Source: Aequorivita iocasae (GTDB taxonomy: Bacteria; Bacteroidota; Bacteroidia; Flavobacteriales; Flavobacteriaceae). From it: a stretch of DNA of 64,000 bases. The stretch covers positions 2,232,001 to 2,296,000 of the forward strand of contig NZ_CP068439.1 in NCBI RefSeq assembly GCF_016757735.1, in the 5' to 3' direction. The notes under the pieces are model-generated. The model saw only the letters and a program-made list of their open reading frames with translations, searched no databases and was not told the DNA's origin. Position 1 is the first letter of the stretch. Each line of letters starts with the position of its first letter. Shown here piece after piece: positions 1 to 9,219 of this stretch. The position numbers and the translations under genes were made by a program.

Positions 1-2267
<2,267 letters not shown>

Positions 2268-2289
2268 AAGCCCTGTAAAAACAGGGCTT
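2268..2289 (-). terminator. Rho-independent terminator of rplS
   Basis: AAGCCCTGT-AAAA-ACAGGGCTT forms a 9-bp stem with a 4-base loop; read leftward it is followed by a run of seven Ts. It lies 26 bases past the rplS stop. Confidence 0.85.
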
Positions 2290-2314
2290 TTGAGAGTTTT
2301 CAACAAAGAATAAA

Positions 2315-2665
2315 CTACATGCGTTTTTCTTTGATACGGGCTTTCTTCCCGGTAAGACCTCTAAAGTAGTAAATACGAGCTCTGCGCACGCTACCTTTTT
2401 TGTTGATCTCAATTTTTTGAAGGGCTGGCATATTAAGTGGGAAGATACGTTCCACACCAACGGTACCGCTCATTTTACGGATTGTAAAGGTTTTGGTAAC
2501 ACCTGTTCCCTTAACTTGGATTACAACACCTCTAAAGAACTGGGTTCTTGTTTTTTCACCTTCACGGATTTCATAGTAAACAGTGATTGTATCACCAGCT
2601 CCGAATTCAGGAAATTCTTTTTTCGTAACAAATTCGTCTTGTACAAATTTTAGTAACGCTTCCAT
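2315..2665 (-). CDS. rplS: 50S ribosomal protein L19
   Basis: Structural protein of the large subunit at the 30S-50S interface. The 116-residue product carries the L19 signatures FGAGDTITVYYEIREGEKTR, FFRGVVIQVKGTG, TFTIRKMSGTVGVERIFPL and the basic tail KKARIKEKRM, at full family length. It is preceded by a good TTG-N19-TACTTTTG promoter and followed by a strong terminator, so it appears to be a single-gene transcript. The trmD gene next door is a common partner of rplS across bacteria, although here the promoter lies between them. Confidence 0.98.
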   Translation of the reverse strand: MEALLKFVQDEFVTKKEFPEFGAGDTITVYYEIREGEKTRTQFFRGVVIQVKGTGVTKTFTIRKMSGTVGVERIFPLNMPALQKIEINKKGSVRRARIYYFRGLTGKKARIKEKRM

Positions 2666-2736
2666 TTTGTCAATTTGATATAGTTTAAATTAAAACAACA
2701 TTCACGATTTTCGCCAGAGGTTGGATTAAGTGGGTG

Positions 2737-2766
2737 CAAAAGTAAGGAATTTATGTTATGAAGCAA
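2737..2766 (-). promoter_or_regulatory. Bacteroidota-type promoter of rplS
   Basis: On the minus strand TTG (2766-2764), 19 bases, then TACTTTTG (2744-2737): an exact TTG-N19-TAnnTTTG match. The expected start of transcription is near 2730, giving a leader of about 65 bases. Confidence 0.7.
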
Positions 2767-2797
2767 TGTTTTGTTTTATTTTTATAGAGAAAAATCA

Positions 2798-3472
2798 TTA
2801 CTCCAACAAATCTGGCCTACGCTCTTTAGTGCGTTTATATGCTTGGTCTTCGCGCCATTCCTCAATTTTGGGAGTATTGCCGCTTGTGAGAATTTCAGGA
2901 ACTGCCCAGCCTTTATATTCCGCGGGGCGTGTGTAAATAGGCGGAGCCAACAGATTATCTTGAAAGGAATCTGTAAGGGCACTGGTTTCATTCCCCAACA
3001 CGCCGGGAATCAAGCGGATCACGGCATCGCATACAATGGCTGCGGCAAGTTCACCGCCGCTGAGCACAAAATCGCCCACAGAGATTTCACGGGTTATGAA
3101 ATGATCGCGCACGCGTTGGTCCACACCTTTATAATGCCCGCAGAGAATAATAATATTTTCCTTTAGCGAAAGCTCGTTTGCAGTATGCTGATTGAAAGTC
3201 TTACCGTCTGGCGTCATATAGATTATTTCGTCATAATCCCTTTGGGCCTTCAATTCTGTAATGCATTTATCGATGGGCTCAATCATCATTACCATTCCCG
3301 CGCCCCCCCCAAATTGATAATCGTCTATTTGTTTGTAGGCATTTGTGGAATAGTCCCGAAGGTTGTGCGTGTGTACTTCCACGAGGCCTTTTTCTATGGC
3401 GCGTTTTAAGATGGAGGCCTCAAAGGGACTTTGCAGCAATTCTGGCAATACTGTTATTATATCAATTCGCAT
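2798..3472 (-). CDS. trmD: tRNA (guanine-37-N1)-methyltransferase
   Basis: SAM-dependent methylation of G37 next to the anticodon, which prevents +1 frameshifting. The 224-residue protein has the trefoil-knot SPOUT signatures: [14 protein letters not shown] (54-67), the cofactor loop [10 protein letters not shown] (111-120) and [11 protein letters not shown] (131-141), ending with the conserved C-terminal helix region. Its ATG overlaps the stop of the upstream TPR gene by one base (TAATG), so the two are translationally coupled. Confidence 0.97.
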   Translation of the reverse strand: MRIDIITVLPELLQSPFEASILKRAIEKGLVEVHTHNLRDYSTNAYKQIDDYQFGGGAGMVMMIEPIDKCITELKAQRDYDEIIYMTPDGKTFNQHTANELSLKENIIILCGHYKGVDQRVRDHFITREISVGDFVLSGGELAAAIVCDAVIRLIPGVLGNETSALTDSFQDNLLAPPIYTRPAEYKGWAVPEILTSGNTPKIEEWREDQAYKRTKERRPDLLE

Positions 3473-3966
3473 TATAGAAATTCTTTTTTCATTTTACAAC
3501 GGTCTATAGAGCCTTTGGCGCGTTCCAATACACCTTTGTCCAAGGTGTCCATGGCGCATTTTTTATAGTATTCAATCGCTTCGTCCAATTTTCCCTGTTG
3601 TTCATACATAATTGCGTATTCGTTGTAGATGGTGGATTTTGTAATGCCGGGAATATTTATGGCGGTGTCTAGAAGCTCTTTTAATTCATCATATTTTCCA
3701 AGAGTAGAGAGCAGTACGGAATAGTTGTAATAAACAGGCGGATACATGGGGCTTTTTTCTAAACACAACTTGTATAGCGTTTCTCCTTTGTCAAACTCCT
3801 TGAATTTTACCTCATAAAGGTAGCCTAAGTGATTATAGGCTTTTCCGAAGTTTGGGTCCATATCAATTATTTTTTCAAGCTTGTTTGTGGCTTCATCATA
3901 AGCTCCATTTTTTATATCTGTGTTTGCTTGATTTAGTAATTCCTCAAGTTTGGTGAGATGGTCCAT
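3472..3966 (-). CDS. Tetratricopeptide-repeat protein
   Basis: A 164-residue protein without signal peptide, made of about three to four TPR units (for example [20 protein letters not shown] near 47-66 and a unit at 117-136 with [20 protein letters not shown]). TPRs make protein-protein scaffolds; the specific partner is unknown. It is the first gene of a two-gene unit with trmD (TAATG junction). Confidence 0.85.
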   Translation of the reverse strand: MDHLTKLEELLNQANTDIKNGAYDEATNKLEKIIDMDPNFGKAYNHLGYLYEVKFKEFDKGETLYKLCLEKSPMYPPVYYNYSVLLSTLGKYDELKELLDTAINIPGITKSTIYNEYAIMYEQQGKLDEAIEYYKKCAMDTLDKGVLERAKGSIDRCKMKKEFL

Positions 3967-4012
3967 TTTTCAGAAAATTTAGAGTTGCAAAAATAGGCAA
4001 TTCCTACTGAAA

Positions 4013-5185
4013 CTATCCTTTTCTGGCTTCTTGTTCCTTTTTGCGCTCCGCTCTTCGTTTTTCGCGTTCTTTTTTTCGAAGTTCACGTTTTTGTTCCCGG
4101 GTTAAATTTTCCTGAAAGGCATCCTTAAATTCAATATCATTATCTGTTTCACTGGTAAATGCTTTTATCCAAGCATTTTCAAAAATATTAAAGACTGTGG
4201 GCCATACCCCTGCTTCCACATTATTTAGATCTCCCTCAAAGGGAACTTTGGTGGCCAAAGTATCGGTGCCTTGGTTTTTCAGTATAAACTTAAATAAACC
4301 TACAAAGCCTTCCCATAAAACACCTAAGAAACCATCCTCTTTTCCTATTAATTTTGTATCGGTCAAAAGAGGTTTAACATACCCAACAAGGTGGCCATCT
4401 GCGATGGCTATTTCACTAAAAAGTCCAAAGGTTCCTGACTCAAAATCGATACCGGCATAATGTCTGGTGAAATCATTTAGGGCGGTAACCTGGGCATCCT
4501 GCAATGAAAATGATAGATCCATATCTGGAATTTCCTTTACCAGATTCATATTGCCTTCCAGCGCTACTTTTCCATTGCCCATGGAAACGCCCGTGGCGCG
4601 AATGGGCGAGGGGAGGATGCGGTCTTTTTCAACCACATTCCTAAGGTTGTCTGCGGTAAGCTCTAATTTATCTATCTGTAAATCTATATTGGGCTCTGCG
4701 GTAAGCTGCACAAAGGCCACTTTGCCGTCGTGTACTTCAAAATGGTTGATGTCTATGGGCACAATATCTGTGAGTGCCTTGGTCCAATCATCCACATTTG
4801 CATCGCCGCTTTCCTCTTTTTGGTCTTCAAAAACGTAGATAACCTCGGGGCTGGTCATTATTATTTCGCTCACGATTTTTCCCTTAAACAGCGATTTCCA
4901 CTCGATGGAAATATCGCTTTTGGGAAAATTCAAAAACGGAACCTGGCTTTCTGCCGTTCCTTTGTTCAGGTACATTCCATTGATAACATAGGCGCCGCGA
5001 ATAAGAGCGATATCCACATCTTCCACCTGGCCGTAATAGCCCGGGATATTTGCCAATACCTTATTGATATTGTTTTTTACCAGCGTAGGCAGGTACAGCC
5101 TAAAGGCTATGAGAAGGATTAATATGATAATAGGAACCGTATAGCGTTTCTTTTTGAAGCGGCTTCTTTTTTTGGTCTCAGACAT
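4013..5185 (-). CDS. AsmA/DUF748-like membrane-anchored protein
   Basis: About 390 residues: a basic N-terminus (SETKKRSRFKKKRY), one membrane segment (VPIIILILLIAFRLYLPTLV), then a long beta-rich region with the pattern of the AsmA/DUF748 group (LTADNLRN, KVALEGNMNLVKEIPDMDLS) and a very basic coiled-coil tail from about residue 365 (repeated KKEREKRRAERK). Probably inner-membrane anchored with a periplasmic body; relatives are linked to lipid transport or envelope homeostasis, but no catalytic site is visible. The frame stays open to 5209, but the ATG at 5185 puts the basic residues right at the start of the anchor. Confidence 0.6.
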   Translation of the reverse strand: MSETKKRSRFKKKRYTVPIIILILLIAFRLYLPTLVKNNINKVLANIPGYYGQVEDVDIALIRGAYVINGMYLNKGTAESQVPFLNFPKSDISIEWKSLFKGKIVSEIIMTSPEVIYVFEDQKEESGDANVDDWTKALTDIVPIDINHFEVHDGKVAFVQLTAEPNIDLQIDKLELTADNLRNVVEKDRILPSPIRATGVSMGNGKVALEGNMNLVKEIPDMDLSFSLQDAQVTALNDFTRHYAGIDFESGTFGLFSEIAIADGHLVGYVKPLLTDTKLIGKEDGFLGVLWEGFVGLFKFILKNQGTDTLATKVPFEGDLNNVEAGVWPTVFNIFENAWIKAFTSETDNDIEFKDAFQENLTREQKRELRKKEREKRRAERKKEQEARKG

Positions 5186-5298
5186 AGGTTGCGCAAATGT
5201 TTTTAACAAATTTGATTGAAACCTCAGAAATTATCAGTTAATGAACTCATAAAAATACAAAGGGTTTTTAGGTGCATGCAGGGCAGGCACTTTAAAGT

Positions 5299-5356
5299 AG
5301 GAAAAATCCTGCGTAATAAAAGGGGGATTTCCCCCTTAAAAATCAGGATTTTTCCT
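5299..5356. repeat. Nested perfect palindrome upstream of an unknown gene
   Basis: Outer arms AGGAAAAATCCTG (5299-5311) and CAGGATTTTTCCT (5344-5356) are perfect 13-bp complements. Inside sits a second perfect hairpin, AAGGGGG (5320-5326) and CCCCCTT (5331-5337) with a 4-base loop. There is no T-run typical of a terminator immediately after it. It lies 60 bases before the start of the 5417 gene and could be a leader RNA structure or a protein binding site. Confidence 0.7.
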
Positions 5357-5416
5357 CTTGACACATATTATTTTATTTAAAAAATTGCAACAGTATTAAT
5401 TTTAAAACAAGAACGT

Positions 5417-5905
5417 ATGAGCAACACAAATCAAAACCTACTGAACCAGGTAATTGACGCAAACGTCATGGCAACTATCATGGAAAGTCTTGCAACGGTA
5501 CAGGCCGCCCTGCCCGATAGCACCCTAACGCCAGAACAATGCAGCAGCCTAAACGCCATAAGCGTGGACAACAAGGTGTTTGCCGAAGAGGTGCTAAACG
5601 AGATGGACACCAACCCCCTTGCCGCCGTAAATGCCACTTACAACAGAGACTATCTGGCCAACGACCTGCAACTTTTTGAACAGGGAGAAACCATTGAAAC
5701 CCGGTTGATGGATCTTCTACAACGGGTTCGGGACTTAAAGCGCATGGCTGGGCATGAAAGCTATGGCATGGCCACGGGAGCCTACGGCATGATTGAGGTT
5801 ATGGCCCGCACGGGAGTACCGGGCGCACAGGCAAGCTATGATAGGCTTAAGGTACGCTATGCGGGGCAAGGAGGCAGAAACCCCACTCCGCCATTGCAAG
5901 AGTAA
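5417..5905 (+). CDS. Conserved small protein of unknown function
   Basis: 162 residues, no signal peptide or membrane segment, predominantly helical and acidic in the N-terminal half. It opens MSNTNQNLLNQVIDANVMAT and has a recognisable repeating style: LPDSTLTPEQCSSLNAISVDN, a central ETRLMDLLQRVRDLKRMAGHE and GAYGMIEVMARTGVPGAQA. I recall similar proteins in other Bacteroidota but know no function. Base composition is visibly richer in G and C (GCC, CCC, AAC codons) than flanking genes, which hints at transfer. It has its own terminator and sits directly before the 21-bp repeat array. Confidence 0.75.
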   Translation: MSNTNQNLLNQVIDANVMATIMESLATVQAALPDSTLTPEQCSSLNAISVDNKVFAEEVLNEMDTNPLAAVNATYNRDYLANDLQLFEQGETIETRLMDLLQRVRDLKRMAGHESYGMATGAYGMIEVMARTGVPGAQASYDRLKVRYAGQGGRNPTPPLQE

Positions 5906-5918
5906 AGGTCATGAAAAG

Positions 5919-5941
5919 CAGGTAGCAATACCTGTTTTTTT
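5919..5941 (+). terminator. Terminator of the 5417 gene
   Basis: CAGGT-AGCAAT-ACCTG followed by seven Ts, 14 bases after the stop codon. This separates the gene from the repeat array downstream. Confidence 0.75.
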
Positions 5942-5958
5942 GGAACTGTTAGCTTATT

Positions 5959-6189
5959 GTCTAATAAAATTATATAGGAGTCTAATTAAATAGGATAGTA
6001 GTCTAATTAAATATCATAAAAGACTAATTAAATATCATAATTGTCTAATTAAATATCATAATTGTCTAATTAAATATCATAACTGTCTAATTAAATATCA
6101 TAACTGTCTAATTAAATATCATAACTGTCTAATTAAACACCATAATAGTCTAATTAAATAGCATAACAGTCTAATTAATTTCTATAATT
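5959..6189 (+). repeat. Eleven 21-bp tandem repeats ending at a start codon
   Basis: Exactly 11 units of 21 bp (231 bp) with consensus GTCTAATTAAATATCATAAt(t/c)t. Units 4 to 8 are nearly identical; the outer ones are more diverged. Each carries the self-complementary core TAATTA. Two turns of B-DNA are about 21 bp, so all units face the same side of the helix. The last base of unit 11 is 6189 and the ATG of the next gene is 6190, leaving no space for a Shine-Dalgarno sequence outside the repeats. Likely an operator array or multi-promoter for the downstream regulator-like gene. Confidence 0.95.
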
Positions 6190-6549
6190 ATGAAAACAAA
6201 ATTCATCCAAAAGAACACCTCTCCTCATTTGGGAAAATTGGTTAAAGACCATATTACAAAGCATAAAGTATATAAAAGCTCGCTGTCCCGTTATATGGAG
6301 CGCCAACCTTCCACCATTGAGTATTACCTTAAAAAGCCCACCCTGCAAACAGCCATACTCTGGGAGTTGAGCACCTCCCTAAAGCACAACTTTTTTATGG
6401 ACCTTGCCGCCCAGCTGCCGGCAGACTTTACAACCAACGCCCCAGACCCAACCCTGCCTTTTAAGGAGCGCATTGCCGCGCTGGAGGAGGAGAATAAGAT
6501 ATTGACAACGAAGGTGGAAACGCTTATGGCGGTGGTGGGGAAGCGATAA
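6190..6549 (+). CDS. Small HTH-like protein with C-terminal coiled coil
   Basis: 119 residues. Residues 14-72 (LGKLVKDHITKHKVYKSSLS then RYMERQPSTIEYYLKKPTLQ) look like a degenerate XRE-type helix-turn-helix, followed by LWELSTSLKHNFFMDLAAQL, the place where lambda-repressor-like proteins have their fifth helix. Residues 92-117 (KERIAALEEENKILTTKVET) form a short leucine-zipper-like coiled coil, suggesting a dimer. It starts at the last base-pair of the 21-bp array, so autoregulation through the array is an attractive inference. No enzyme motif is seen. Confidence 0.7.
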   Translation: MKTKFIQKNTSPHLGKLVKDHITKHKVYKSSLSRYMERQPSTIEYYLKKPTLQTAILWELSTSLKHNFFMDLAAQLPADFTTNAPDPTLPFKERIAALEEENKILTTKVETLMAVVGKR

Positions 6550-6601
6550 ATTTATATATTAGCAGATACATGCGAAATAAACTGCATGTTGATATTTACT
6601 A

Positions 6602-6610
6602 GTTGCCAGC
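6602..6610 (+). repeat. Left boundary repeat of a cassette-like unit
   Basis: GTTGCCAGC here is the exact reverse complement of GCTGGCAAC at 7324-7332, directly after the lipoprotein stop codon. The pair brackets the single gene 6622-7320. A small stem ACATGC / GCATGT lies just upstream (about 6569-6590), as expected for a structured intergenic spacer. Confidence 0.6.
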
Positions 6611-6621
6611 AAGCTAAAAAA

Positions 6622-7320
6622 ATGAGAACACTAAAAATAATTTCTCTAATTTCTATATTTTACGTGGCTGTAGCTTGTAATTCTAAATTATCCCACCAAG
6701 AAATTTCAGATAAAGCAAAGAAAATAACACAAGTGATTAACGAAAAGAATATTGATGTTTTTCATAATTGGCAGTTTGAGTATCGTGGAAAAGGGGAAAT
6801 ATGGACTAAATCAATAAATGACAGAACTAATTTTACAGCGTACTATTTTAAAGAAAAGGATAGTACTTCTTTTATGATTTTTTCTCGTGATTTAAAAGGG
6901 TCGGAATATCCTTGTCTGGTAGAAATTGACACATCCCAATATCAATCCAACTTCTGGTTTACAAAAACAGAAAACGGACAAATAGAAATTAGTTCAACAA
7001 AAAAGGATGGAACTGACACAATAATCGGGAAAAACTACTCGGAGAAAGATGTCTTCGGAGAAAATAATCCTTTTAACGAATTAAATAAATTGAGTAATTT
7101 AAAAGATGAGATTGGAGTTGTAAGTATTTATAACAATCAAAGACTTGGAGATTTTACTCAATTTTATATAACTTATGAGGATGTTTTGACATACATTCCT
7201 GATAACCTAAACTTAAATCCAAAGTATAAAGATTTTTGGTTGGGAAATTTTCAAACAGGAAAAACAATTAATAAAAATTGGAATTTAAGGCATCTCGAAA
7301 ATCCAAAGCAAGGAGGATAA
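6622..7320 (+). CDS. Lipoprotein of unknown function in a cassette-like unit
   Basis: 232 residues. The start at 6622 is preferred over the earlier in-frame ATG at 6586 because it gives a clean lipoprotein signal (MRTLKIISLISIFYVAVAC, lipid cysteine at residue 19). The mature part is hydrophilic and rich in N, K and Y, with no family I recognise. It is much richer in A and T than the genes on both sides. It is bracketed by complementary 9-bp repeats (GTTGCCAGC / GCTGGCAAC) and followed by a palindromic spacer now split by an insertion sequence, which suggests that it arrived as a single-gene cassette. Confidence 0.65.
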   Translation: MRTLKIISLISIFYVAVACNSKLSHQEISDKAKKITQVINEKNIDVFHNWQFEYRGKGEIWTKSINDRTNFTAYYFKEKDSTSFMIFSRDLKGSEYPCLVEIDTSQYQSNFWFTKTENGQIEISSTKKDGTDTIIGKNYSEKDVFGENNPFNELNKLSNLKDEIGVVSIYNNQRLGDFTQFYITYEDVLTYIPDNLNLNPKYKDFWLGNFQTGKTINKNWNLRHLENPKQGG

Positions 7321-7384
7321 AGCCAGCTGGCAACAAAGGTAACCGTTGCACAACCCCTTAATTCCGTAAAAGCTGACCCCGTTT

Positions 7385-7411
7385 AAGCCGTTTTAAGCGG
7401 CTTTATTTTTT
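7385..7411 (+). terminator. Terminator at the left end of the insertion sequence
   Basis: AAGCCG / CGGCTT stem (7385-7403) followed by TATTTTTTG on the plus strand. It lies inside the element just past the transposase stop and would block rightward transcription coming from the lipoprotein gene, a known way for insertion sequences to avoid antisense or impinging transcription. Confidence 0.6.
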
Positions 7412-7413
7412 GT

Positions 7414-8979
7414 TCACGCTACAGCGTAGGCACTCTTCGGAAGTATTAAAAACGGGGCTATACATCTCTGAAGGTGCTTTTTCAGTGAAAACGTAAGCGC
7501 AAGGCAGATTGCCCCACTTTTTGACCGTTTCTGGACGAACTTTAGGTATTTTTTAAGGTTGTAGGCCATTGCCGAGAGGTGCATGCACTTGTTGGCCTGT
7601 GCCAGCCCAATGGTATTTACCTTGCCAAGCCCCATAAACTGGGTGAGCGTTCCGAAGACCGGTTCCACCGTACTCTGCCTTTTGCCCTTCATATACCTGC
7701 CCAGTGGGCTGCTTACACGGGCAATGTTACGTTCATATTCCTCTCGATATGCTGTTATGTTGATGCGTTTTTCGTGCGACTTGCCGATGCACTGGGCCTT
7801 GATGGGACAGCCCTTGCAATCGCTCCTCCTGGTGAAATAGTTATCCTTGAGCGTTCCCTTTTCCAGTTTCTGCTTGCGGAAGGTCACCTTTTTTCCCTGT
7901 GGGCACAGCCAGTAATTCCCGCCCTCTATATAGACAAAACCCTCCGGGCCACCTTTGTAGGTGCCGTGGGGCGGGATAAAGCTCTTGATGCCCTGCCTTT
8001 CAAGGAATGCATAGTTCTCGCCGCTGCTGTAGCCCGTGTCGGCCACGCAGTTTTCCCAGACCAGGCCTTGTTTCCCTAGCCGCCGTTTTAATCGCTGTAC
8101 AATGTCCGGCAATTGCTGGTTGTCCTTTCCATCCGCGTGGTAGGCCCTTATATCGCTGATCACGTGGTGGGCGGTGTCCACGCACAGCTGGCTCAGGTAG
8201 TTGAGCTTCCGTGCCTTGCCGGGCTTTACGCTGATGCGGGCATCGGGATCGGTGGGGCTGTAATGGGTCTTGTTGCTGGTATATTTACTTCCCTTGTTTC
8301 CCGCTCCGGGGCGCTGATCTTGGTCTTTGTTCCAGCGTTTGTTTCGTGAGGCAATGGCATTGAGTTCCTTCCCGTTGGCGGTAATAGTACGCTGGCCTTT
8401 ATCTGATCTATCGCCCTTGCTTTTGCGAAAGGGCTTTTCTTTATCCATTGCGCTTATGTGGCGAACCTTACGAAGATGTGATTCCAGCTCTTCTTCCGGA
8501 ACCTTCAGCTCCAGACTGTCCATAGAGGCATTGGCCTTGACCGGGGCGCTGTCCACCGTCTGGGTATGGCCGCTGACCATCCCCACATCCACGCAGAGGG
8601 TGAAGACCTTGGTGAACACTGCTTCAAAGACATCCTCGGGAAAGAGTTGCCGCGTACGGCTGATGGTAGAGTGCCAAGGGAGTTGCTCGTCTATCCCATA
8701 GCCCAAAAAGTAGAGGATATCCAGGCGCATCCCGCAATGTTCCACAAGCTTGCGGTCGCTGGTGATGTTCTCCAAATAACCAACCAGACAAAGCTTGAAA
8801 AATACGATCGGGTCGATGCTCTTTTGGCCGCTGTCGCCATAAAAGTCCCTTGTAAGTGCATATAAATAATTCAGGTCCAAAGCCGATTGTAGCCGACGGT
8901 AAAAATTGTGCTCCGGAACGCGCTCGCTCAAACGGAAATCGTTGAAGAGCTTTTCTTGGTAGATCTTTTTTCCTTGCAT
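7414..8979 (-). CDS. IS1182-family transposase
   Basis: 521 residues, DDE transposase. Family marks: an N-terminal domain with SERVPEHNFYRRLQSALDL and DPIVFFKLCLVGYLENITSD (DUF772-type), the first catalytic Asp region QTVDSAPVKANASMD, the second in WENCVADTGYSSGENYAFLE, a Cys cluster CKGCPIKAQC near 390, and the C-terminal STVEPVFGTLTQFMGLGKV giving the catalytic Glu. Full length with no frameshift, so it may be active. Base composition is richer in G and C than the neighbouring lipoprotein gene. Confidence 0.95.
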   Translation of the reverse strand: MQGKKIYQEKLFNDFRLSERVPEHNFYRRLQSALDLNYLYALTRDFYGDSGQKSIDPIVFFKLCLVGYLENITSDRKLVEHCGMRLDILYFLGYGIDEQLPWHSTISRTRQLFPEDVFEAVFTKVFTLCVDVGMVSGHTQTVDSAPVKANASMDSLELKVPEEELESHLRKVRHISAMDKEKPFRKSKGDRSDKGQRTITANGKELNAIASRNKRWNKDQDQRPGAGNKGSKYTSNKTHYSPTDPDARISVKPGKARKLNYLSQLCVDTAHHVISDIRAYHADGKDNQQLPDIVQRLKRRLGKQGLVWENCVADTGYSSGENYAFLERQGIKSFIPPHGTYKGGPEGFVYIEGGNYWLCPQGKKVTFRKQKLEKGTLKDNYFTRRSDCKGCPIKAQCIGKSHEKRINITAYREEYERNIARVSSPLGRYMKGKRQSTVEPVFGTLTQFMGLGKVNTIGLAQANKCMHLSAMAYNLKKYLKFVQKRSKSGAICLALTFSLKKHLQRCIAPFLILPKSAYAVA

Positions 8980-9025
8980 ACCATGAAATTACGGAAAATC
9001 CTTAACTTGTGCAACAGGCACAAAG

Positions 9026-9133
9026 TATATAAGCTATGGCTTGGGTCTGTCGTCACTTGGAAAATCCTACAGATTTTCCAAAACCAGTTTGCATCAAGAA
9101 ATGTCTGTGCCGAGACACGCCACAGCTCATATA
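9026..9133. repeat. Long imperfect palindrome, tail of the cassette-like unit
   Basis: TATATAAGCTATGGC (9026-9040) pairs at 13 of 15 positions with GCCACAGCTCATATA (9119-9133). Between them is a second perfect stem, TTGGAAAATC / GATTTTCCAA (9057-9081). If the insertion sequence and one ACAAAG are removed, this palindrome follows directly on GCTGGCAACAAAG at the end of the lipoprotein unit, so it is probably that unit's spacer. It ends with ACGTTAACGG, similar in style to the AGTTGCCAGC at the unit's start. Confidence 0.6.
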
Positions 9134-9170
9134 CATAAACGTTAACGGAAAACAACAGAGTTTGCAAAAA

Positions 9171-9198
9171 AAATCCCGCTATAAACATAGCGGGATTT
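9171..9198 (-). terminator. Terminator of gap
   Basis: AAATCCCGCT / AGCGGGATTT, a perfect 10-bp stem with 8-base loop; leftward it continues into a run of Ts. It lies 21 bases past the gap stop codon. Confidence 0.85.
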
Positions 9199-9219
9199 TG
9201 TATTTATAGCTATTTACTA

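Larger units (their letters stand above)
7339..9019 (-). mobile_element. IS1182-family insertion sequence
   Basis: A transposase gene is bracketed by imperfect inverted ends: GTTGCACAA (7345-7353) with TTCCGTAA (7362-7369) on the left and their complements TTGTGCAAC (9007-9015) and TTACGGAA (8989-8996) on the right. Just outside lie two copies of ACAAAG (7333-7338 and 9020-9025), a plausible 6-bp target duplication. On this reading the element is about 1681 bp and appears intact. The exact ends are inferred; IS1182 members vary in whether they duplicate the target. Confidence 0.75.

Noticed and set aside
2771-3166. Rightward 131-codon frame opposite trmD
   Set aside because: Fully inside the well-supported trmD gene, antisense.
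5959-6189. 21-bp array as a CRISPR
   Set aside because: Units are directly adjacent with no spacers, the period is constant at 21 bp, and no cas gene is present.
5959-6189. Iterons of a plasmid replication origin
   Set aside because: The following protein is too small for a Rep protein and shows no replication-initiator motif; surroundings are chromosomal.
8113-8865. Open frames on the plus strand inside the transposase gene
   Set aside because: They are antisense shadows of a G+C-richer gene; none has a recognisable protein pattern.
6569-9145. Classical integron cassette with attC
   Set aside because: The boundaries GTTGCC/GGCAAC do not fit the attC core rule (GTTRRRY) well and no integron integrase is in the window, so only a cassette-like description is justified.
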